From the IMG/VR virus record IMGVR_UViG_3300043399_000371, positions 1 through 64,000 of that record: DNA of 64,000 bases; one strand, written 5' to 3'. Position numbers and translations under genes: made by a program. Under the pieces are notes generated by a model. The model saw only the letters and a list, made by a program, of their open reading frames with translations, did no database searches and was not told the DNA's origin. Shown one piece after another: positions 7,987 through 14,895 of this stretch. This DNA comes from a virus. Every line of letters starts with the position of its first letter. Position 1 is the first letter of the stretch.

Positions 7987-8597
7987 GAAAATAGTATCTT
8001 ATATGTTTTTTCGTACTTTGATATTCTATCTTCAAGACCATTATAACCACCATTGATTGCTCTTGTCAATCCTCTCAAATCATTACTGTCTGCAAATTTA
8101 TTTAGGTTATTAATTTCCCAGAACCAACAGGCAGAATGAATAGCACCATCAAAGGTAGTGAGATACTCAGGAAGATCATCTACATCAAGTTCGACATAAT
8201 CTGCAAACTTTTTGTAGTTGTTGTATCCAGTTAATTGGATAAGTCCTCGCCCACAATATTTCCAGCCATCACCACTTGCTTCGTCTCCATTGCCCATTCT
8301 ATTAGCATAAACTCTACTCGCTATAGCTTGTTGGTTATGAGCATATTTTTTAGCTAGTTCATCATTTGGAAAATATTTTGGAAAAACTCTGCGTAGACTT
8401 TCCCAACGATAGTTTAAATTTTCTTTTAGAAAAGCAAAATTACCAGATTCGTGGGCACATTGCGATATAAATGCAGAAACTCTTTCCAAACCATCAATTT
8501 CATAGTTTGGAAGAAAGTCATTTAATGAAGAACACCATTCATCAATATACTTGTTTGTTGGTAGTATTAATGCTAACTTTTCTGGTTTTATAATCAT
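7983..8597 (-). CDS. Endolysin, glycoside hydrolase family 19-like
   Basis: Chitinase-class lysozyme-like domain covering most of the 204 aa. Recognisable motifs are the catalytic H49-E50-SGNF segment and GRGLIQLTGYNNY, characteristic of GH19 endolysins that cut peptidoglycan. No signal peptide, so export depends on the neighbouring holin. T4 uses a GH24 lysozyme, so this is a lysis-gene replacement. It overlaps the spanin lipoprotein gene and the holin gene by 4 bases each. Confidence 0.92.
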   Translation of the reverse strand: MIIKPEKLALILPTNKYIDEWCSSLNDFLPNYEIDGLERVSAFISQCAHESGNFAFLKENLNYRWESLRRVFPKYFPNDELAKKYAHNQQAIASRVYANRMGNGDEASGDGWKYCGRGLIQLTGYNNYKKFADYVELDVDDLPEYLTTFDGAIHSACWFWEINNLNKFADSNDLRGLTRAINGGYNGLEDRISKYEKTYKILFS

Positions 8598-8866
8598 TTT
8601 TTTACGCTTTCATAATTTGATTTCTGTTCGTTATACCATTGAACCCACAAATCAACTTTTGTTTGACATTCGTGGTATTTTGCATAATTTGTTGTCACTA
8701 CTTTAACAACTTCACTCAATTTTGTTTCACCGTCTTTAACCTTATCCAACTCTGGACATTTTTCGCCGATCTCTTTTGGATAATCAGGGAACTTAGGGAT
8801 GTCGTGTGAAAATAATGAACATCCTGTCAAAAAGAAACAAAATAGGAAAATAGATATGGTTTTCAT
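8594..8866 (-). CDS. Outer-membrane spanin lipoprotein (o-spanin)
   Basis: 90 aa with an N-terminal signal peptide and lipobox (FFLTGC, Cys16), then a proline-containing stretch and two cysteines. Such small lipoproteins next to endolysins are the outer-membrane half of two-component spanins. The gene overlaps the inner-membrane spanin gene upstream by 4 bases, the usual Rz/Rz1 adjacency. Function: joins with the i-spanin to fuse inner and outer membranes at lysis, implying a Gram-negative host. Confidence 0.8.
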   Translation of the reverse strand: MKTISIFLFCFFLTGCSLFSHDIPKFPDYPKEIGEKCPELDKVKDGETKLSEVVKVVTTNYAKYHECQTKVDLWVQWYNEQKSNYESVKK

Positions 8867-9288
8867 TTGTTTGTTGCTGCCTCATTAAGAATATTGACCA
8901 CTTCTCCAACAACTTTACATTCTTTATCCATCTTCTCGGAGTTTTCAGCAATCTTTTGTTGTGTCTCTTGTTGCTTCTCTTTTATTTTTATGACTCTATC
9001 ACGATAAACATATTTAATCTTTGTATTTACTTTCTTGGCATTTTCTTCAACAACTTCAAGCTTGTGTTGCCATTCTTTTTCTCTTTCTTTGAACTCATTT
9101 ACAACTGCCATTGCTCCTTCGAAATAAAGACCAATAACAACAACAGATATACCAACATATCTGATTATTAATTTTTGTGGAATCATAGTGAAAAAGGATG
9201 CTCCAAATAATGATACACCACAAAATAAAAAGAGGTGTATTAGAAAAGATGGGATGAAAGTAAATACAAAAATTAGAAAGTCAATCAT
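8863..9288 (-). CDS. Inner-membrane spanin-like protein (i-spanin)
   Basis: 141 aa with two N-terminal hydrophobic segments (about 3-36 and 42-62), then a long charged coiled coil (about 65-125) and a short tail. This is the layout of an i-spanin, although a single anchor is more common. Paired with the overlapping lipoprotein gene downstream. Together with endolysin and holin it makes a tight lysis cassette with ATGA overlaps throughout. Confidence 0.75.
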   Translation of the reverse strand: MIDFLIFVFTFIPSFLIHLFLFCGVSLFGASFFTMIPQKLIIRYVGISVVVIGLYFEGAMAVVNEFKEREKEWQHKLEVVEENAKKVNTKIKYVYRDRVIKIKEKQQETQQKIAENSEKMDKECKVVGEVVNILNEAATNK

Positions 9289-9455
9289 TTTGGTGCTGAC
9301 CTTCTAAAGAAATTTTTGAATGGAATGACTTTTCTTTTATTTTTCTTGTCAACTCCGGGTTCTGATTGATTTGGAAGATTAGGATTGGGAACACCAATTC
9401 CAGCAACTGCACCACCACCAACAGAATTAACAGGAACTTCTTCGTTTAGTTTCAT
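9285..9455 (-). CDS. Small glycine-rich phage protein, 56 aa
   Basis: Begins MKLNEEVPVNSVGGGAVAG and ends with the basic stretch KRKVIPFKNFFRRSAPK. Both ends overlap neighbours by ATGA (with the 129-aa gene upstream and the i-spanin downstream), strong evidence that it is translated. Proteins with this NSVGGG motif and a basic PF-x-x-F-x-RR tail occur in many T4-like phages near structural genes; role unknown to me. Confidence 0.75.
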   Translation of the reverse strand: MKLNEEVPVNSVGGGAVAGIGVPNPNLPNQSEPGVDKKNKRKVIPFKNFFRRSAPK

Positions 9456-9841
9456 TTATATTGCCTCAATGTATCTGCTATATTCTCGTCTATTTTTATA
9501 TCTGATGAGAATATATCTCGACCACGTATACCTTTTATTTTCTCTGGCATAATATTGAGGAAGAGTAGATATGTTTTTAGGTACGAATAAAAATCCTCAT
9601 TCACATTAAAAAATAGCAATCTAGTTGCTACTTCTGGACCAAAAACATTACAGAGAACAACGAGATGATTAATGACTAATCTTTCACGCAATTCTCCATA
9701 ATTTTTATATCTAGTGAATAAACGGTTTATGTAGTTAAACCGTTTATTATCTTCTTCATATTCACTTAATATACAATTAGGTTTATCATATGCTTTTATG
9801 CTATACAATAAAACATTTTCTTCATTCAAATCATCAAACAT
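9452..9841 (-). CDS. Conserved hypothetical protein, 129 aa
   Basis: Predicted mostly helical soluble protein (MFDDLNEENVLLYSIKAYDKP). It overlaps the upstream gene by 8 bases and the downstream gene by 4. Its position between a virion-type protein and the lysis cassette is shared by late genes of environmental T4-like phages. I know of no function. Confidence 0.75.
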   Translation of the reverse strand: MFDDLNEENVLLYSIKAYDKPNCILSEYEEDNKRFNYINRLFTRYKNYGELRERLVINHLVVLCNVFGPEVATRLLFFNVNEDFYSYLKTYLLFLNIMPEKIKGIRGRDIFSSDIKIDENIADTLRQYK

Positions 9842-10274
9842 TTTCTAATTTATGTAAGTCCTCGTCCTCTCTCATAATTCTTTCTATACCTGCTTCATCA
9901 GTCAATTCGGCATAGAAATCATAAGAACCATCATCATTCAAATAATATAAGAGATACAAATAAAATATTTCTTCATCATCCTCAAATTGTGGCATATCAT
10001 ATTGATCATATACTTTGCCAAATTGATTCATCTCCAACACAACTTCATCACCTTCAGGATCAAGTTCGTAAAGTGCTGGAATATCCAAACCATGCATATT
10101 AAGCACTTTACGAACTTTTTGTACTCCAATAACTGGTGACAAAATTATATCGTTTAACTCATTTCCCATGCGAAAATTAATCTTTGCACGAACCTCTGGA
10201 TTATCGATTGAAATCGAATTATCTTTTGGTGTTTCGTGTTTAATTACCGCTTGACCAGTTTCAATATTGTGCAT
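9834..10274 (-). CDS. Hypothetical acidic protein, 146 aa
   Basis: Strongly acidic C-terminal half (FEDDEEIFYLYLLYYLNDDG) and an N-terminal half with several short hydrophobic strands. No domain recognised. Lies 2 bases after the 175-aa putative virion gene and shares its late promoter. Confidence 0.7.
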   Translation of the reverse strand: MHNIETGQAVIKHETPKDNSISIDNPEVRAKINFRMGNELNDIILSPVIGVQKVRKVLNMHGLDIPALYELDPEGDEVVLEMNQFGKVYDQYDMPQFEDDEEIFYLYLLYYLNDDGSYDFYAELTDEAGIERIMREDEDLHKLENV

Positions 10275-10276
10275 AA

Positions 10277-10804
10277 TTATGAATTAGGGAAAATTGTGTT
10301 TTCAGCATCTCTAGTCATAGAACCCATTGCTACTAATGTTTCGTATTGTGTTCTATTTGCTCTTCCACCCATTACAATAGTGAATACTGCATTTGAATTT
10401 GCTACTGCTGCTGTTGGAGTTGTAGCATAAACACCACCAGAATTTAGAGTAACACTTGTGATTCGTTTTGAACCATCAGTAGTGATACTTGCATTTGCTA
10501 CAGTATTTGCTGTTCCGCCACCAGTAAAGGTAACAAACACATTGCCATCAGGACTGTATGAATTTGTATTGGCTGAAATAGAAATGATTGGACCTGTTCC
10601 AACTTTTCTCAAATTCCATCCTGCGTGTTGTATTTTCTTCCCGTCACCAGTTGTAATACCTGCTTCGGTTGTATCTACACCAAATATTCCGTATGATGTA
10701 GTATTTCCAAATAGTGCTTGACCATTTGCAGAAACACCATGACCACCAGCATCTGCGGATTTTGGTGCGTTATTAGCTTGATCGTATGATCCCCATAAAG
10801 CCAT
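10277..10804 (-). CDS. Putative virion structural protein, 175 aa
   Basis: Begins MALWGSYDQANNAPKSADAG, a start typical of a conserved virion protein in marine T4-like phages. The middle is glycine-, threonine- and asparagine-rich beta-type sequence with GIFGVDTTEAG and HAGWNLRKVGTG motifs, and the end has ETLVAMGSM. A late promoter (CTAAATAC at 10843-10836) lies about 32 bases upstream and CTTAGGAG is the ribosome site region. Precise virion location is not known to me. Confidence 0.7.
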   Translation of the reverse strand: MALWGSYDQANNAPKSADAGGHGVSANGQALFGNTTSYGIFGVDTTEAGITTGDGKKIQHAGWNLRKVGTGPIISISANTNSYSPDGNVFVTFTGGGTANTVANASITTDGSKRITSVTLNSGGVYATTPTAAVANSNAVFTIVMGGRANRTQYETLVAMGSMTRDAENTIFPNS

Positions 10805-10835
10805 TTCGTTCTCCTAAGAATTGGATTTTATTTTA

Positions 10836-10843
10836 GTATTTAG
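10836..10843 (-). promoter_or_regulatory. Late promoter CTAAATAC
   Basis: Minus-strand CTAAATAC lies about 32 bases before the start of the 175-aa virion gene, the same spacing as other late promoters here. It overlaps the stop codon of the upstream 48-aa gene. Confidence 0.5.
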
Positions 10844-10986
10844 GTTTTTACCAAAGTGTCTTTTTCGCTTATCTCAGGTTCTGGATCAAACTTGTCCTGA
10901 CCGTTGACTTTAACTTTTTTCTTTATAATGTCTTTGACAATTTGTTTCTTTCTTTCTTCTATTTCTTCTCTTGTAAGATTTTTCAT
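10840..10986 (-). CDS. Small lysine/glutamate-rich protein, 48 aa
   Basis: MKNLTREEIEERKKQIVKD followed by a charged tail ending DTLVKT. Start at 10986, 2 bases after the stop of the HicA-like gene; GGGA is a weak ribosome site. Helical and highly charged, no cysteine or membrane segment. Tight packing between two genes is the main evidence that it is real. It could be an antitoxin-like partner of the HicA-like protein, but only position suggests this. Confidence 0.5.
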   Translation of the reverse strand: MKNLTREEIEERKKQIVKDIIKKKVKVNGQDKFDPEPEISEKDTLVKT

Positions 10987-10988
10987 TT

Positions 10989-11270
10989 TCAGAAATCCCA
11001 ATATGGTAAATTTTTTTCTTCGTGGTGCGCTTTTATCGCAGTTCTTGTTCTTCTTAGAGCATCTGGTTTTATGTCTTTACCGTGATGATTCCAGCCAGTA
11101 GCAATAAAACCAGTTTCTTTATGCCTCCATTTAGGATGGTCGCCTTTTTCTGTAACAGGCTCATAACCAAGTGATTTTAACCACTCAATACCATCCTTGT
11201 GCTTCTTTCCGACAGCATTCCACTCTAACAAAGAATTTGAATTTTCTCTGAATAGTTTTAAATTAATCAT
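10989..11270 (-). CDS. HicA-like small protein, 93 aa
   Basis: Residues 26-80 (WLKSLGYEPVTEKGDHPKW, then HHGKDIKPDALRRTR) resemble the HicA mRNA-interferase fold: a G-D-H45 turn where HicA has its catalytic G-S-H, then a basic helix. The first 20 residues (MINLKLFRENSNSLLEW) are extra and contain an LLE site that gp21-type protease could cut. Start overlaps the upstream gene by 4 bases. The HicA link is by pattern only; a non-toxic DNA- or RNA-binding role is possible. Confidence 0.6.
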   Translation of the reverse strand: MINLKLFRENSNSLLEWNAVGKKHKDGIEWLKSLGYEPVTEKGDHPKWRHKETGFIATGWNHHGKDIKPDALRRTRTAIKAHHEEKNLPYWDF

Positions 11271-12076
11271 TTGTTGCTCTTCTCTGGGTGTTTATCGTAA
11301 TAAGCACCTAATGCCATTTTGATTCTTTCTTTCTTTGATTTGCCTTCAAATCTTGGATCAGCAGAATTTACAAAATCTGTTATCCACTCTGATGCTTCGG
11401 CGTCTCTTGAAATAACTTCATCTAATTGTTTCTGAAAAGACATTTCTTCAATTTTCTCACCAAGCTTTTCTTTCTTAATTCTCTTCAGATTTTCTAGATC
11501 ACTCATGGTATCTTTTCGTTTCAAATCTGCAAGCTTTAGTGGTGCTTCGCCTTTTTGCTTACGGAGATATGCTGGAATGTCTGCCTTTTGCACTTCTTCT
11601 TTCTGAAATTTTGAATTGTTTGATTTTTCTGCTGAAGAGTGATACCATTTCTTTTTATCACCATCGAAACGCATACCTTCTGCTTTTGCTTCATCTTTTT
11701 GTTTGAATGGTACTTTATGATAAATTTTTTCTGATGGTTGTGTGGTATGTTTTTGTTTTCTATTCCACTCTTCATCTTCTTTTGCGGTACGTTCCCAACC
11801 TTCATCGTCTTCTCGACCACGGGCACCACCAATACCACGATAAGGAACACCGCGACCAATATAACGCGATTCGTCCAATTCCGATTCTTCTTTCTGAATA
11901 GTTACACCTTTTGATGATGCAGCACTAATCTTTTTCTTGATCTTGCCTTGGCTTTGGTCCTGTGCAATCTTGATTTCTTTATTGAACTCTTCTTCAGTTG
12001 CCTCCTCGACCATCAATTCAGAAAGTGCTTTTAGCCTATTTTCTTTATATGATTCTACTAGTTTTGAAAATTTCAT
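11267..12076 (-). CDS. DUF5710-containing protein, possible internal head protein
   Basis: 269 aa. The centre (about residues 115-150) has the pattern VPFKQKDEAKAEGMRFDGDK then KKWYH, which matches DUF5710, a small domain seen in plasmid and phage DNA-processing proteins. The C-terminus (VISRDAEASEWITDFVNSA then SKKERIKMALGAYY) is a module found in T4-like virion-associated proteins. The N-terminus MKFSKLVESYKENRLKALSE holds LVE and LSE motifs compatible with prohead protease cleavage. Highly charged and probably loosely folded. Function unknown. Confidence 0.7.
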   Translation of the reverse strand: MKFSKLVESYKENRLKALSELMVEEATEEEFNKEIKIAQDQSQGKIKKKISAASSKGVTIQKEESELDESRYIGRGVPYRGIGGARGREDDEGWERTAKEDEEWNRKQKHTTQPSEKIYHKVPFKQKDEAKAEGMRFDGDKKKWYHSSAEKSNNSKFQKEEVQKADIPAYLRKQKGEAPLKLADLKRKDTMSDLENLKRIKKEKLGEKIEEMSFQKQLDEVISRDAEASEWITDFVNSADPRFEGKSKKERIKMALGAYYDKHPEKSNK

Positions 12077-12086
12077 TTGTTTGTCC

Positions 12087-12887
12087 TTATAAGTATGCGT
12101 TTGAAATTAAATAACCTTCTATTTGCCCACCAATCCTACTTGTTCCAGTTGTTGAAGATACTTGCCATTGAATATCTGTTTTTTCAAAATATGGGCGAGG
12201 AACAACTTTTAAAGAATTGTATGTACTGACAAATGGGAAAGTTAAAATTATATTAATGACTCCAGTATTAGTTTTCGTCCAAGATCTATATAATGCAGTC
12301 TGACTTCCTGTTTGATTTGTGTACCAATTCGATTGAGTTAAAAAGAATGTAAAACCAGCAGGAACCGTATATACTGTCATTTGACTCCTACCGAAACTTG
12401 CATCTGTTGGACTACCAATATAAGCAAGAGTAATAACTTTATCTAAACTTCCTGCTCTTATTTTTCCAACATTTTCTGGAGTCTGTGTAATATTCAGAGA
12501 GTTTATTCTTAAAAAATTATTTACGGTAGAAACACCAACTGTACCATTTGTCAAAACAACAGTCTCAACTATTTGAGCGTAATTAGCATCAAGACCAACT
12601 ATTCGAATACTAACATTTGTATCTGATGCACTATCACTCCAAACAAGAACTTTTTGTGCTGATGGAAAATAAACATATTCCCCATTTTCCCATGCTGGAA
12701 CGAATGTTGTACCAACCGCAGAATTATAGCCGGAAATACTCAGCCCAGTAACACCCGGAACTTTCCCCATTGCAACTTGAAGTGCAAAATCACCACTTTG
12801 TAATGTGGTATAATCTGGCATAACAACTTCATAAATGTCTCTATTGATATGTAATAGAGAACCAGTATTTTTACTATACTGTGACAA
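12087..12887 (-). CDS. Putative virion structural protein, 266 aa
   Basis: Beta-rich, threonine/serine/asparagine-rich sequence with low lysine content, unlike its neighbours, typical of tail, fibre or decoration proteins. Motifs include GLDANYAQIVETVVLTNG and SLNITQTPENVGKI. No transmembrane or catalytic signature. It begins right after the DUF6321-like gene's stop. Location in the virion cannot be deduced. Confidence 0.65.
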   Translation of the reverse strand: MSQYSKNTGSLLHINRDIYEVVMPDYTTLQSGDFALQVAMGKVPGVTGLSISGYNSAVGTTFVPAWENGEYVYFPSAQKVLVWSDSASDTNVSIRIVGLDANYAQIVETVVLTNGTVGVSTVNNFLRINSLNITQTPENVGKIRAGSLDKVITLAYIGSPTDASFGRSQMTVYTVPAGFTFFLTQSNWYTNQTGSQTALYRSWTKTNTGVINIILTFPFVSTYNSLKVVPRPYFEKTDIQWQVSSTTGTSRIGGQIEGYLISNAYL

Positions 12888-13265
12888 TTAGCATCTCCAA
12901 CGTCTTAGGGCTTTATTAATTCTTGAATCTGGATCGTTTGCAGTTTTAGCAGAAGTCAAACGTCTCTTCATACCAGACATTCTGCTACAGAAAGCTTTTC
13001 TACGATCTGCACGTTTTCCTTTTGGATTTTTCTCGGTAACAGCAGTTTGTAATTTTGAGCCGGGATTTTCTCTCTTATAAGCATTGACTGCTGCCTGACT
13101 CAAACCATCAGTATTATCTTGACGATTAACTTTTTGCCAATCTTCTTTTACTGGAACACAATTTGGCACCTCTTTACCATTTTTCTTCTTTGTGCCATAC
13201 TGTTCATATCCTTTCCAACAAGGGTCTTTTTCTTTCTCTTCTAAAAACTCTAAAAACGATTTCAT
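12888..13265 (-). CDS. DUF6321-like basic protein with capsid-targeting-like start
   Basis: 125 aa. Contains DPCWKGYEQYGTKKKNGKE, then GLSQAAVNAYKRENPGS, AVTEKNPKGKRADRR and SRMSGMKRRLTSAK, the hallmark of the DUF6321-type family found in cyanophages and other environmental phages; basic and cysteine-bearing, so a nucleic-acid contact is plausible. The first ten residues MKSFLEFLEE have the length, spacing and LxE ending of the T4 capsid-targeting peptide. Start overlaps the kinase-like gene by 4 bases. Confidence 0.75.
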   Translation of the reverse strand: MKSFLEFLEEKEKDPCWKGYEQYGTKKKNGKEVPNCVPVKEDWQKVNRQDNTDGLSQAAVNAYKRENPGSKLQTAVTEKNPKGKRADRRKAFCSRMSGMKRRLTSAKTANDPDSRINKALRRWRC

Positions 13266-14806
13266 ATTGTCCTCTTTGATTTAAAAGAACTCAATGAAAT
13301 CCCCTTCTTCTTGAGTTCGTCTTCTTTTTGTGCAGACATAGTATTCAACATCTCACCACCATCGCCAATATTTTCTTCTAGTGGTGGGTCTTTCTTTATT
13401 CTGCTTCCCTTTTTGTCTGCTGGTCTTGCAAGATTCTCACCAGATGCTGCCATAGACATTCCGGGTTCGATTCCCTTATCAATCGACTCTTTTATTTTTT
13501 TCCTGAAGTCTGTGAGTGTTTTGATTGGACGTTCGCTGTTTGGGTCTTTTTCCCCTTTGAAGGTCTTTTGTAGTAACGTTTCTTGGGCGGCAGAGGCATT
13601 GTTGAGATTTCTGTCGATTCCTTCGGTGAGATAACCACTTCTTCTTGTTTCTTCTCTTGTTCCGGTTCTTGTTTCTTGAACCAACTTATAAGCTTTGTCC
13701 ATAATGCTTTCATTTTGTTTTTCCTTTTTAATATCATCATTTGTTATTGTTGATGATTTTAGTGGTATATCAGTTTTTACGATTCCCTTTCCTAAAGTTA
13801 TGGAATCGGTTTTATCAGAAAGATCGTAATTAGATTTAGTTTCATTACCTGTCAATGATGTCAATAATTGTTTTAGTTCGTCGGTTGTATCGGCATTATA
13901 TGTAACAGATACTGCCTCTGAAAGAAAATCTGCAAAGGTATTATTCAAAGTTTCTTTTATTTTCTCTTTCTCTTTTGGCAATTCTGTCAATTTATCTTGA
14001 AGAGCAACATGAGTTACTTCATCTTTTGTGCCATAACGATTTTTGCCGTGATATAGAAGTCCTTTTTGTTTTGCTTCTTTTGCGGCATTTGAACTTGAAT
14101 GTGGTTGTTGTTTAGCCAATGATGGTTTGCGACTAATTTTTGTTAGTTCACTATCGATCCATTCTTTTGCTTTAGGTGATGCGTGTGGTCTGGATAAAAA
14201 TTCTGCATGAACTTGTTTGTGTTGTTTTAACAGATCCTTTTCGGATTTGATTTCTTCTGGTGTTGCAGTTGAAAGATCTTTTGAGTTATCATATTCGATA
14301 TAGTTGTTACCGAACATTTTGGCGTATCTTGAACGGGCGGACTGAACCTTTTGCCATTTCTTTCTTCTGATGTTCTCATCAGTAACCCTACCACCATTCT
14401 TTGCTCTTTCTATGTTTCGTTTTTGTGATGTTTTATCGTCAACATGAACAAAAGCCATAGATGTGTCATAACCAAGATTCTCTAGATGGTCTTTTATACC
14501 TTTTACTTTTTCATGATCCTCACCAGAACCACTAATCAATAATCCATTACGACCAAGAATTGCTAACTTGCTTTTCAATTCTGCTGGTGATTGAACTTTT
14601 TTGTGTTGTTGACTGTGAATATCTTTGAGATGATTGTGAAGATTGTCTAGATCAACCTCTACCAATCCATGATCTTTTAGTGTATGCTTCATGTACCAAT
14701 CTTTACCAGAACCTGTACCACCAACGGAAAAGATTGCTTTGTGGGTTCCATAATCTAAGACATTCTCTTTAAGAAAATGTGAGAAACTTTCATTTATTGA
14801 ATTCAT
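13262..14806 (-). CDS. P-loop kinase, zeta-toxin-like N-domain, possible internal head protein
   Basis: 514 aa. A P-loop (GGTGSGKD, residues 29-36) starts a polynucleotide-kinase/zeta-toxin-like domain to about residue 175, with RNIERAKNGGRV as the lid. The remainder is charged and low in complexity. N-terminus MNSINESFSHFLKE ends in LKE, and a second similar peptide, FADFLSE (291-297), sits mid-protein, so the chain may be cut in two by prohead protease. First gene of the minus operon leaving the 14.85-kb divergent late promoters. Kinase substrate unknown. Confidence 0.75.
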   Translation of the reverse strand: MNSINESFSHFLKENVLDYGTHKAIFSVGGTGSGKDWYMKHTLKDHGLVEVDLDNLHNHLKDIHSQQHKKVQSPAELKSKLAILGRNGLLISGSGEDHEKVKGIKDHLENLGYDTSMAFVHVDDKTSQKRNIERAKNGGRVTDENIRRKKWQKVQSARSRYAKMFGNNYIEYDNSKDLSTATPEEIKSEKDLLKQHKQVHAEFLSRPHASPKAKEWIDSELTKISRKPSLAKQQPHSSSNAAKEAKQKGLLYHGKNRYGTKDEVTHVALQDKLTELPKEKEKIKETLNNTFADFLSEAVSVTYNADTTDELKQLLTSLTGNETKSNYDLSDKTDSITLGKGIVKTDIPLKSSTITNDDIKKEKQNESIMDKAYKLVQETRTGTREETRRSGYLTEGIDRNLNNASAAQETLLQKTFKGEKDPNSERPIKTLTDFRKKIKESIDKGIEPGMSMAASGENLARPADKKGSRIKKDPPLEENIGDGGEMLNTMSAQKEDELKKKGISLSSFKSKRTI

Positions 14807-14843
14807 TAACGCTACCTCTACAGTAGAAACTTTATATTATTTA

Positions 14844-14865
14844 GTATTTATGGTTTTTATAAATA
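14844..14865. promoter_or_regulatory. Divergent late promoters
   Basis: Minus-strand CATAAATAC (14852-14844) faces the kinase-like gene starting at 14806, and plus-strand TATAAATA (14858-14865) faces the gene at 14896. Both match the T4 late promoter box with leaders of 25-35 bases. The whole 89-base gap holds nothing else I can identify. Confidence 0.7.
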
Positions 14866-14895
14866 TAGAATAAAACATTTTTTCGGGATTGTACA

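Noticed and set aside
11536-11859. Alternative minus-strand frame inside the DUF5710 gene
   Set aside because: No ribosome site and no plausible fold; the main frame carries the DUF5710 and C-terminal module motifs.
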